A DNA stretch of 34,299 nucleotides from NCBI GenBank assembly GCA_025928545.1, contig JAICJH010000070.1, positions 1-34,299 of the forward strand, in the 5' to 3' direction. The DNA comes from Bryobacteraceae bacterium (GTDB taxonomy: Bacteria > Acidobacteriota > Terriglobia > Bryobacterales > Bryobacteraceae). Every line of letters begins with the position of its first letter. Within the stretch, counting starts at the first letter, position 1. The notes beneath the pieces were generated by a model. It had not been told where the DNA came from. It searched no databases and was given only the letters and a program-made list of their open reading frames with translations. Of the stretch, positions 16,269 to 24,782 are shown one piece after another. The translations under genes were made by a program, and so were the position numbers.

Positions 16269-16293
16269 GAGCCGCGACCGCGAGGGAGCGGTC
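16269..16293. repeat. REP-like palindromic element, second copy
   Basis: GAGCCGCGACCGCGAGGGAGCGGTC contains the perfect stem GACCGC-GAGGGA-GCGGTC (16276-16293). It resembles the element at 11582-11607 (GAGCCGCGA...GAGCGGT). It sits in the 109-bp spacer between the first barrel gene and its VWFA partner; the second module lacks it. Confidence 0.5.
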
Positions 16294-16336
16294 TTCGTGC
16301 CATCGAATTGCGATACAACGTCGAAGGAATAACATC

Positions 16337-18571
16337 ATGAAGCGCACCATAATTTTCGGACTCGTCTTTGTCCTCTCTATCGGCAATCTTCCGGCCCAGC
16401 AGTCCCCGGTCACCTTCACGACCAACACCACCCTCGTAATCATCGACGTCACCGTAAAAGACAAATCCGGCAAAGTTGTCGAAGATCTGAAGAAGAGCGA
16501 TTTCGGTCTTACCGAAGACGGAAAAGCTCAGCAAATCGCCGTCTTCGACTTCCAGAAACTCGATATCGATACGCCCCCCGCACCAGTACCTGCCGTCAAA
16601 CCCGGCAACGATACCAAAGCTGCGACGCCCCCCGCATCCGGCGCAAAACCCGCCACCATGACCGGAGCCATCGTTCAGAGCGCCCAGCCTGCCCCCGCCG
16701 CATCGAAGCCGGCCGCCGTCACCACCAAACCCGGCACCGCCCAGCCCATCATTCGCTATCAGGACCGTCGCCTCGTCGCCATGCTCTTCGACATGAGCAC
16801 CATGGCTGTCGCTGAACAAATCCGCGTCCAGAAAACCGCCATCGATTTCATCCGCAAGGATCTCAAACCGGCCGATCTCGTCACCATCATGACCGCCACC
16901 AGCGGCCCCCTTGAAGTCACGCAGGACTTTACCGACGATAAGGACGCTCTCGAAGCCGCCGTAAAGAAATTCCATATCGGTGAAGGTTCCGACCTTGCCG
17001 ACAGTCTCGGCGCCGGCGACACCTCCGACGACAACACCTTCAGCGCCGACCAGTCCGAGTTCGATATCTTCAACGTCGATAAGAAATTCACCACCATCGA
17101 AACAGCGGCCAAAATGCTGGCCAGCTTTCCCGAAAAGAAAGCCCTGATGTATTTCTCAAGCGGCATCACGCAATCGGGACAGGACAATCAGGCCGAATTG
17201 ATGAAGGTGATCAACACGGCGAAGAAATCGAACGTCGCCATCTACCCGATCGATGCGCGTGGCATGACCGCCTCCGCTCCCGGTGGCGATGCCACCACCA
17301 AATCCAGCAGCGGCGCTGGCCTTTTCACCAGCGGCACAGGTTCCGGTGGCGGGCGCGGTGGCGGACGGGGAGGGGCAGCCAATGACTCCGCTCAGGAAAC
17401 CCTCTCAACCCTCGCGGCCGATACCGGTGGCAAACTTTTCGCCGAAGATAACGACATCGCAGTCGGTCTCTCCCAGGCCCGCGACGACATCGGCAGCTAC
17501 TATATCCTCGGCTACTACAGCACCAACTCCAAAGCCGACGGCAAATACCGAACCGTAAACGTGAAGCTTTCCCGCCCCGATGTCGCTAACGCAAAACTGG
17601 ATTACCGGCACGGTTATTTTGCCGAAAAGGAATTCGGAAAATTCACTGCCGCCGATAAAGAAGATCAGCTCCAGCAGGCTCTCGTGCTCGGCGATCCCAT
17701 CACGGATCTCACCCTCGCCGCTGAAGTGAACTACTTCCGGCTCGCCCGCGACCGTTACTTCGTCCCTTTCAGCGTCAAGATTCCCGGCTCTGAAATCGCG
17801 CTCGCCAAGTCGAAGGGGAATGCCAAAGCCAACCTCGATTTCATCGGCCAGATCCGCGACACGAAAGACCAGCTCCGCGGTCAGGTAGCCGACGGCATCA
17901 CCATCCAGTTGGCACAGCAAACCTTAACCGAACTGAACAACCGCACCATCGCCTACGACACCGGCTTCACCGTTCCCCCCGGCTCCTACAAACTCAAGTT
18001 CCTCACCCGCGAAAATGAAACCGGCAAAATGGGAACCTACGAAACCAAGGTCGTAATTCCAGATCTCGCGGCCGACCAGCCCTCCAAAATCAAGACCAGC
18101 TCCATCGTCCTGAGTAGCCAGCGTCAGCCCCTCAAGGCCGCCGTCGGCAAGGCGGACCCGAATTCGAAAACAGCCGAATCGAGTCCTCTGGTTCAGGACG
18201 GGCAGCAGCTCGTTCCCAGCATCACCCGTGTCTTCCGCAAAGACCAGAACCTCTACGTCTATATGGAGGTCTACGATCCGACCCTCGGAGCCAACCAAAC
18301 CCCAAGCGTAGCCGCGACTCTTTCGTTCTACCGGGGCAAGAATAAGATGTTCGACTCCGAGCCTGTCTATCTCAGCAGCTTCCTGCCCCAGCGAGGCCAG
18401 ACCCTGCCGGTGCAATTCCAGGTGCCGCTTTCCAAACTGCCGACCGGCGTCTACACCTGTCAGATCAACCTCGTGGATGAAAACGGTCACAAGTTCGGCT
18501 TCGAGCGAGCCGAGATCAAGGTACTGCCGGCCCAAAACGCCGCGCCGGCCGCACCCAGTCCAGGTTTTTGA
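16337..18571 (+). CDS. Exported VWFA-related acidobacterial-domain protein (module 1)
   Basis: The protein has 744 residues, starting at ATG 16337 with AAGGAA upstream and signal peptide KRTIIFGLVFVLSIGNLPAQ; the upstream in-frame extension lacks a signal peptide. The N-terminal block TNTTLVIIDVTVKDKSGK and DLKKSDFGLTEDGKAQQI is the hallmark of the acidobacterial VWFA-related family. The VWA core (about residues 140-300) has LVAMLFDMSTM, where the MIDAS motif reads DMSTM (Asp152; last Ser replaced by Met), and KKALMYFSSGI. A Ser/Gly/Arg-rich loop (about 318-352) follows, then ETLSTLAADTGGKLF and SYYILGYYSTN. A beta-rich C-terminal half (about 430-744) includes FTVPPGSYKLKFLTRENETG and QNLYVYMEVYDPT. 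It is probably periplasmic or surface-exposed and involved in protein binding (family inference). Confidence 0.87.
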   Translation: MKRTIIFGLVFVLSIGNLPAQQSPVTFTTNTTLVIIDVTVKDKSGKVVEDLKKSDFGLTEDGKAQQIAVFDFQKLDIDTPPAPVPAVKPGNDTKAATPPASGAKPATMTGAIVQSAQPAPAASKPAAVTTKPGTAQPIIRYQDRRLVAMLFDMSTMAVAEQIRVQKTAIDFIRKDLKPADLVTIMTATSGPLEVTQDFTDDKDALEAAVKKFHIGEGSDLADSLGAGDTSDDNTFSADQSEFDIFNVDKKFTTIETAAKMLASFPEKKALMYFSSGITQSGQDNQAELMKVINTAKKSNVAIYPIDARGMTASAPGGDATTKSSSGAGLFTSGTGSGGGRGGGRGGAANDSAQETLSTLAADTGGKLFAEDNDIAVGLSQARDDIGSYYILGYYSTNSKADGKYRTVNVKLSRPDVANAKLDYRHGYFAEKEFGKFTAADKEDQLQQALVLGDPITDLTLAAEVNYFRLARDRYFVPFSVKIPGSEIALAKSKGNAKANLDFIGQIRDTKDQLRGQVADGITIQLAQQTLTELNNRTIAYDTGFTVPPGSYKLKFLTRENETGKMGTYETKVVIPDLAADQPSKIKTSSIVLSSQRQPLKAAVGKADPNSKTAESSPLVQDGQQLVPSITRVFRKDQNLYVYMEVYDPTLGANQTPSVAATLSFYRGKNKMFDSEPVYLSSFLPQRGQTLPVQFQVPLSKLPTGVYTCQINLVDENGHKFGFERAEIKVLPAQNAAPAAPSPGF

Positions 18572-18581
18572 CAAATCTATT

Positions 18582-18622
18582 TGGCCTGTTATCAGAACCT
18601 TGCAAAAACAAAGGCCATTTTT
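18582..18622 (+). terminator. Weak terminator-like hairpin after first VWFA gene
   Basis: TGGCCT (18582-18587) pairs with AGGCCA (18612-18617) across a 24-nt loop, followed by T5. The stem is short for its loop, so terminator activity is doubtful. Confidence 0.25.
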
Positions 18623-18723
18623 CACTACCCCGCCATGCTAGCGTAAGGCGAGGAAACGACTATGATATCCGCGATGAAAATAAAGGCACTTAACAACAAA
18701 TTGGTTTCGTTTCTCATTTTCTT

Positions 18724-18751
18724 ATCGGCGTGGATCGGCGTGCATCGGCGG
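18724..18751. repeat. Short tandem repeat of ATCGGCGTG units
   Basis: ATCGGCGTGG-ATCGGCGTGC-ATCGGCGG is two complete 10-bp units and a third partial one, differing at the spacer base. It is intergenic. Similar ATCGGCGT-type iterations recur between genes in other GC-rich environmental genomes (recalled, not searched). Confidence 0.7.
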
Positions 18752-18910
18752 CCATTAAACTCCTGTACTCAACAACCCCCAAACTACCCAATCTTTGTAA
18801 ATAACTTTGATCGCAAGTGCTTAATTTTGTAAAAGGTTGCAAGACCTCGCGGGTTTTTCAGATTCTCCCCATATACTTATCCTGTGCACCAATTGAAGGG
18901 AAACTTTTTC

Positions 18911-21900
18911 ATGTTGCGATCAACTTGTCTCGCATTGCTGATATTCGCCGGCCTCGCCTCTGCCGATGTGCAAACCGGAGTCGTCCGCTCCGGCGGACAG
19001 ACCATTCCCGGCGCCACAGTCACAGCCGAATGCGGCACCGATAAAATCACGACTATTAGCGACGATGCGGGACGTTTTGAAATGGGCGGACTCCCCTCCA
19101 CCCCCTGCAAGTACACTGTTCTGATCTTCGGCTTCGAGCCCTTGCAGAAGGAATCGGCGGCTTCCGCTACTCCTCTCGCTTTCGATCTCACCCTTCAGGG
19201 ACGCGCTGAAATTCCCGTTGCTCCAGGCGCAGCCCCCAAGGTTGTCGCCCCCGCTCCCGTAACCGCGCCTCCCCCGGCGGCAGCCGCTCCAGCTGCGCCG
19301 GTTGACTTGGGCACCATGCCGAGTTTGACAGGTGGACGTGGCGGTCAGCCCAACGGACGCGGTGCCCCGGGTGCCACAGGTCGCGGTGCTCAGCCGGCCG
19401 GTGGACGCGGTGGTCAACAACAGGCGGCAAATGGCCGCGGTGCACAGCCCGCAGCAGCTGGACGTGGCGGCGGATTCCAGGCTCTCAGCCTGACACAGAA
19501 TGCCGATGCTCTCGGCTCCGATTCGCCTACAGTTACTGCCGATGCCGGCGGTGGTGCCGGCGCAGGTGATGCTTTCACCGTGAATGGAACAGTCAGCCAG
19601 GGCGTTCAGGCGCAGGCTGGCGACGGCTTCGGCATGGGTGGTCCCGGCGGCTTCGGCTTCGGTGCGGGCGGACCCGGCGGACCCGGTGGACCCGGCGGCG
19701 ATTTCGGCGGCGGCGGAGGTGCTCCTGCCGGCGGTGGCCGTGGTGGCGATGGCGGCGGTCGTGGTGGCCGTGGCGGTGACGGTGGCGGCGGCTTTGCCGG
19801 CGGCGGTGGCGGATTTGGCGGCCCCGCTGGTGGTGGACGCGGCGGTGGTGGTTTCGGCGGCCCCGGTGGCGGTCGTGGCGCTCCCGGTGGCCCCGGCGGT
19901 CCTGGCGGAGGTCGTGGACCCAACGGCGTGACCGCGTTCGGCAATCGCGCCGGCCGTGGACGCGGCCCGCAGTGGCAGGCCAGCGTCAATTACAATTTCG
20001 CCAACTCAGCTCTGAATGCGCGGCCCTACTCCTTCGCAACCTCAAGCATCACTCCGGTGAAGGCGGCAACAGCCAACAACGTCGGTGGCTTCACTCTGGG
20101 CGGACCGATCATGGTCCCCAAAACGAAGGTCAACATTCGAAATTCGCGATGGACTCTTGGTATGACCATCGGACGCAATCGTAACGGAGTCAATCCGACT
20201 TCGAGCCTTCCCCCGGCGGCCTTCCGTACCGGCGATTTCTCCAGTCTGCTCGGCACGACGACGATTTACGATCCTCTGACCAACACTCCGTTCACGAACA
20301 ACATTATTCCCCAGAGCCGCATCAGTTCCGCGGCAACCGGCCTGCTGGCTTTCATTCCGCTTCCCACAGGCAGCGGTCTTCGGAACAACTATCAGCTCAT
20401 TGCAACCAATCCGAACAACAACACCAACACGAACGCCTCCGTCATCATTCCCGTGACGACGAGGGATCGCATCAACGTCAACCTGTCGCACCAGAGCCGC
20501 AGCTCTTCGCAGGTTCAGAGTTTCGGATTCATCGACCCCAACAGCGGCAGCGGTGGCAATCTGTCTCTCTCTTACTCAAGGACCATTCGGCCTACTCTCG
20601 TGAACACCGCCAGTATCGGCGCGAACAGGAATGTAACGGAGAACCTCTCGTTCTTTTCGAACAAGACCAACGTTGCCGCGCTTCTCGGAATCAACGGTGT
20701 GCAGGCAACCCCCGCTACTTACGGGCCGCCGTCCCTGAGCTTCTCCAACTTCTCCGGCCTGAATGACGGAACACCTTCGGAAAATCACGCCACAACTTTC
20801 AATCTCAGCGATACCCTCGCATGGACGAAAGGAAAACACAGTCTTTCGTTCGGCCTCTCCGGCACCTCCCGCTACACCAACGCCCTGAGCGCAGGCAGCG
20901 CCCGCGGTTCTTTCGGCTTCACCGGCGTCAGCACCGAACAATTGGTGAACGGCGTCGCCACCACATCGATCGCCAATCCCACTGGTTACGATCTGGCTGA
21001 CCTTCTCCTCGGTCTTCCGGCATCCGCCTCCGTTAATAAATATCTCAACGGTAATAACACGTTCTACTACCGCCAGAAAACCGCCGCCGCGTACGTGACC
21101 GACGACTATCGTGCCACCACCGCGCTGACCCTGAGCCTCGGGCTTCGCTGGGAATTCTTCCAGCCGCAGACTGAAAAATACGGCCACATGTCGAACGTTG
21201 AGTTCGGTCCCGGTGGCAAGCTCGCGGTCGTAACCCCCGGTTCCCAGGATTTCCTCACCGGCAATGTAACTCCGAACGGTATTATCAACCCGTATTACAA
21301 GATGATCCAGCCGCGTCTCGGTTTTGCCTGGAAGCCCTGGGCGAAGCGGGCCATTGTGTTCCGCGGAGGCTATGGCCTGGCGTTTAATGGCGGCGCTCTC
21401 GCGCAGCTCGGCAACCGCATGGCCATTCAGCCACCCTTTGTTCAGACACTCAGCCTGGCCTCGAAGACAACCCCCGGTCTTACTCTTCAAAATGGTCTGG
21501 TGGCGGCGTCGCCCCTTACAACGGTCTCCAATACCTACTCCGTCAGCCCGGATTATCGGCCAGCCATGGCGCAACAGTGGAATGCTCTCGTGCAATACAC
21601 GTTCGCCCGCTCTTACGTCGCGCAGATCACCTACTCCGGCACCAAGGGCTCCGATCTCGATGTCCTGCTCGGACCCAACCGTCTGACGCCGGGCGGTTCT
21701 GTGTTGCCGTATCCAACCGCATCGTCGACAATCCAGTTCAATCAGGCGGTCGGCAGCTCAATCGCCCATTCGGGTTCCGTTCAGCTCACCCGGCGTCTGG
21801 CCCGCGGCCTTTCCGGTTCCGCCACGTACACTCTGGCGAAAGCCATTTCCGACTCGTCCATCCTTGGCAGCGGCGTGGTGCAGATCGAAAATAACATCGC

Positions 21901-22441
21901 AGCCGAGCGCGCCATTACCACCGACCCTCACCACAGCATACGCACCTCGTACAACTAAAAAAAATTTGCCGGCAACCAGAAGAGCCAGTTTTACTGGAAC
22001 GTCATTCGCGGCTGGCAGCTTCAGGGCTCCTACAGCCTGACTTCGGGAACTCCCTTCACCGCGACCGTTGCGGGCGATCCTTCCGGTACGGGTATCGTCG
22101 GTTCGGCGCGAGCCAACGCAACCGGCCAGCCGGTAAAGAACGGTGTTGGTTTCTTCAATCCCGCGGCGTTCACCACGGTTGTGCCTGGCACTTACGGTAA
22201 TGCCGGACGCAACACGATTCCAGGCATCTGGAATTTCTCGCTCAACGCCGAAATGCAACGCTCCTTCCGGATCGGCGAACGGCACAGACTGCAGCTGACG
22301 TTCCAGACCAACAACCCGCTGAATCATCCGACGACAACGGGCATCGTGACCCAGATCGGGTCCGCGACTCTGATTCCGGGTACGCCGTCTTCATACGGCC
22401 AGATGCGCAGCGTGAGCGCCCAGGCGAGGTTCACGTTCTGA
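18911..22441 (+). pseudogene. Oar-like outer-membrane beta-barrel (module 2), interrupted by one in-frame TAA
   Basis: This is a paralogue of the gene at 12592 with the same order: signal peptide (LRSTCLALLIFAGLASADV), carboxypeptidase-regulatory-like domain, Pro/Ala and RGG stretches, AFTVNGTVSQGVQ, a Gly/Arg tract (about residues 239-336), NSALNARPYS and the barrel. A TAA at 21956-21958 ends the frame after 1015 residues. The next 160 codons in the same frame (21959-22438) remain open and match the first copy (NQKSQFYWNVIRGWQL, GNAGRNTIPGIWNFSL, terminal ARFTF, TGA at 22439-22441). Aligned to copy 1, the stop replaces a Tyr codon, consistent with TAT/TAC to TAA, next to an A8 run. A truncated product would lose the last barrel strands and the C-terminal beta-signal. 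ATG 18911 is preferred over the upstream extension. Confidence 0.85.
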
Positions 22442-22479
22442 TGCGAACCACCAACTACGCAACTCCAGAGGGGACAAGC

Positions 22480-24696
22480 ATGATGAAAAAAGCAACTATA
22501 TTCGGTCTCGTGTTCTGCCTGTCGTTCGGAAATATTCAGGCACAACAGGGCGGCGCACCGGTGACATTCACCTCCAACACGACCCTCGTCGTCATCGATG
22601 TCAGCGTCAAAGACAAGAGCGGCAAGGTCATGGAAGATCTCAAAAAGGGAGATTTCGTCGTGACCGAGGACGGTAAGACCCAGCAGGTCGCAGTGTTCGA
22701 TTTCCAGAAGCTCGATATCGAGACTGCTCCCCCGGTTCCGGCAACCAAACCCGATACCAAGACACCTGCCTCCATGAGCGCGGCCATCGTCCAGACCGCT
22801 CAGCCAGCCCCTGTCGCCAAGGCCTCCGCGCCCGCCCCGGCCGCGGTGGAATCCAAGCCAGGCACCGCAAAACCACTCATCCGCTATCAGGACCGCCGTC
22901 TGGTGGCCATGCTCTTCGACATGAGCACCATGCTCATTCCCGATCAGATTCGCGTTCAGAAAACCGCCATCGACTTCATCCGCAACGGCCTCAAACCGGC
23001 CGATCTCGTCACAATTCTCACCACCACTTCAGGCCCGCTCGAAATCTCCCAGGATTTTACCGATGATAAGGACGCCCTCGAAGCCGCGATCAAGAAGTTC
23101 CGCATCGGTGAAGGCAGCGACCTCGCCGGCAGCGCCGGAGCCGGCGACGCCGCCGACGACAACACCTTCAGTGCCGACCAGTCGGAATTCGACATCTTCA
23201 ACGTCGATAAGAAACTGACCACCATCGAAACCTCCTGCAAGATGCTGGCAAGCTTCCCGGAAAAGAAAGCCCTCATGTACTTCTCGGGTGGCATTTCGCA
23301 GTCGGGAACCGATAACCAGGCCGAGCTCCTGAAAGCCGTTAACGTCTGTAAGAAGTCCAACGTGGCCATCAACCCGATCGACGCTCGCGGCATGACAGCG
23401 TCGGCGCCCGGTGGTGACGCCAGTTCCGCTTCCAGCTCCGGCAAAGGCCTCTTCACCGCCGGTGGCGGTGGCCAGGGCGGCGGTGGACGCGGCGGCGCGG
23501 CCAACGACAGTTCCCAGGAAACTCTCTCCACCCTTGCATCCGACACCGGCGGCAAGCTCTTCGCCGAAGACAACGACCTCACCGTCGGTCTCGCGGCGGC
23601 TCGCGACGATATCGGCAGCTACTACATCCTTGGCTACTACAGCACCAACGGCAAGACCGACGGCAAGTACCGCACCGTCTCTGTGAAGCTGTCGCGGCCC
23701 GACGGCTCTTCCGCGAAGATGGACTACCGCCACGGCTACTTCGCCGAAAAAGACTTCGGCAAATTCACCGCAGCCGATAAGGACGACCAGCTCCAGCAGG
23801 CCCTGATTCTCGGCGATCCCATCACCGATCTCAGCCTGGCTGCCGAAGTGAACTACTTCCGCCTAGCCCGCGACCGCTACTTCGTGCCCCTCAGCGTGAA
23901 GATTCCCGGCTCGGAAATCGCTTTGGCAAAATCCAAGGGCAATGCCAAAACGGAGCTCGATTTCATCGGCCAGCTGCGCGACAACAAAGATCAGATGAGG
24001 GGCCAGGTGGCCGATACCATCACCATCCAGCTCGCCCAGTCGTCACTGACGGAACTGAACAACCGGACCATCGCCTATGACACGGGCTTCACTGTTCCCC
24101 CAGGCTCCTACAAGCTGAAGTTCCTGACTCGTGAAAACGAGACCGGCAAGATGGGAACCTACGAACGCAACTTTGTGATCCCCGACCTCGCCGTGGAACA
24201 GGCCACAGCCATCAAGACCAGCACCATCGTTCTCAGCAGCCAGCGCCAATCGACCAAGGGCGCTCTCGCCAAGGCGGACCCGAACAGCAAAGTCTCCGAG
24301 GCCAATCCCCTGGTCGAAGACGGCCAGCAGCTGGTTCCCAGCATCACTCGCGTCTTCCGCAAAGACCAGAACCTGTTCGTCTACATGGAGGTCTACGATC
24401 CCACGCTCGGAGCCGATCAGAAGCCCAGCGTAGCCGCCATCCTGACCTTCTTCCGCGGCAAGAACAAGATGTCTGAATCGCAGCCGGTAAGGCTGGATAC
24501 GTTCATCCCTCAGCGCGGTGCGACGCTGCCCGTGAAGTTCCAGGTGCCGCTGTCGGGCCTCCCGACCGGTGTGTACACCTGCCAGATCAACCTCATCGAC
24601 GAGAACGGACACAAGTTCGGTTTCCAGCGCGCCGAGATCAAGGTTCTGCCCGCGGCCGGCGCCGCCGCTCCGGCAGCTGCTAAGCCCGGCTTCTAG
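22480..24696 (+). CDS. Exported VWFA-related acidobacterial-domain protein (module 2)
   Basis: The protein has 738 residues and is a close paralogue of the VWFA gene at 16337, with most blocks identical or conservatively changed. The signal peptide is KKATIFGLVFCLSFGNIQAQ. ATG 22480 lies 6 nt after AGAGGGG; ATG 22483 is equally possible, while ATG 22441, overlapping the preceding TGA, would add a non-signal leader. The family block is TLVVIDVSVKDKSGKVMEDL. The VWA core has LVAMLFDMSTM (MIDAS-like Asp at 147, degenerate last position) and KKALMYFSGGI. A Gly-rich loop (GGGGQGGGGRGG), SYYILGYYSTN and the C-terminal beta-rich half QNLFVYMEVYDPT follow. The short gap from the barrel gene (38 nt) indicates co-transcription. 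It remains intact although its partner gene carries a stop. Confidence 0.87.
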   Translation: MMKKATIFGLVFCLSFGNIQAQQGGAPVTFTSNTTLVVIDVSVKDKSGKVMEDLKKGDFVVTEDGKTQQVAVFDFQKLDIETAPPVPATKPDTKTPASMSAAIVQTAQPAPVAKASAPAPAAVESKPGTAKPLIRYQDRRLVAMLFDMSTMLIPDQIRVQKTAIDFIRNGLKPADLVTILTTTSGPLEISQDFTDDKDALEAAIKKFRIGEGSDLAGSAGAGDAADDNTFSADQSEFDIFNVDKKLTTIETSCKMLASFPEKKALMYFSGGISQSGTDNQAELLKAVNVCKKSNVAINPIDARGMTASAPGGDASSASSSGKGLFTAGGGGQGGGGRGGAANDSSQETLSTLASDTGGKLFAEDNDLTVGLAAARDDIGSYYILGYYSTNGKTDGKYRTVSVKLSRPDGSSAKMDYRHGYFAEKDFGKFTAADKDDQLQQALILGDPITDLSLAAEVNYFRLARDRYFVPLSVKIPGSEIALAKSKGNAKTELDFIGQLRDNKDQMRGQVADTITIQLAQSSLTELNNRTIAYDTGFTVPPGSYKLKFLTRENETGKMGTYERNFVIPDLAVEQATAIKTSTIVLSSQRQSTKGALAKADPNSKVSEANPLVEDGQQLVPSITRVFRKDQNLFVYMEVYDPTLGADQKPSVAAILTFFRGKNKMSESQPVRLDTFIPQRGATLPVKFQVPLSGLPTGVYTCQINLIDENGHKFGFQRAEIKVLPAAGAAAPAAAKPGF

Positions 24697-24725
24697 ACCA
24701 TCGGTAATACAACCGCCGACAATAC

Positions 24726-24762
24726 CGCGCCAGCCCGCAAGGTCAACTTGCGAGTTGGCGCG
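24726..24762. terminator. Hairpin after second VWFA gene, terminator without T run
   Basis: CGCGCCA and CGCAAG pair with CTTGCG and TGGCGCG (3-nt mismatch between) around the loop GTCAA. No T tract follows, so termination is uncertain; it may insulate the diguanylate cyclase gene from the module upstream. Confidence 0.35.
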
Positions 24763-24782
24763 TACTGTCGCATACTGTTCCC

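Larger units (their letters stand above)
18572..18910. other. 339-bp spacer between the two barrel/VWFA modules
   Basis: This relatively AT-rich spacer holds a weak terminator-like hairpin (18582-18622), a triple ATCGGCGTG-type tandem repeat (18724-18751), and a region before the second barrel gene with possible -10 hexamers (TATACT 18872-18877, TATCCT 18878-18883). GAAGGG (18895-18900) serves as a Shine-Dalgarno 10 nt before the ATG. No gene is supported. Confidence 0.6.

Noticed and set aside
21956..22441. Programmed readthrough or slippage at TAA-A8 to make a full-length barrel
   Set aside because: The T of the TAA precedes the A run, so slippage within the A run leaves the stop in place; no readthrough context is recognisable. 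A nonsense mutation or base error is simpler.
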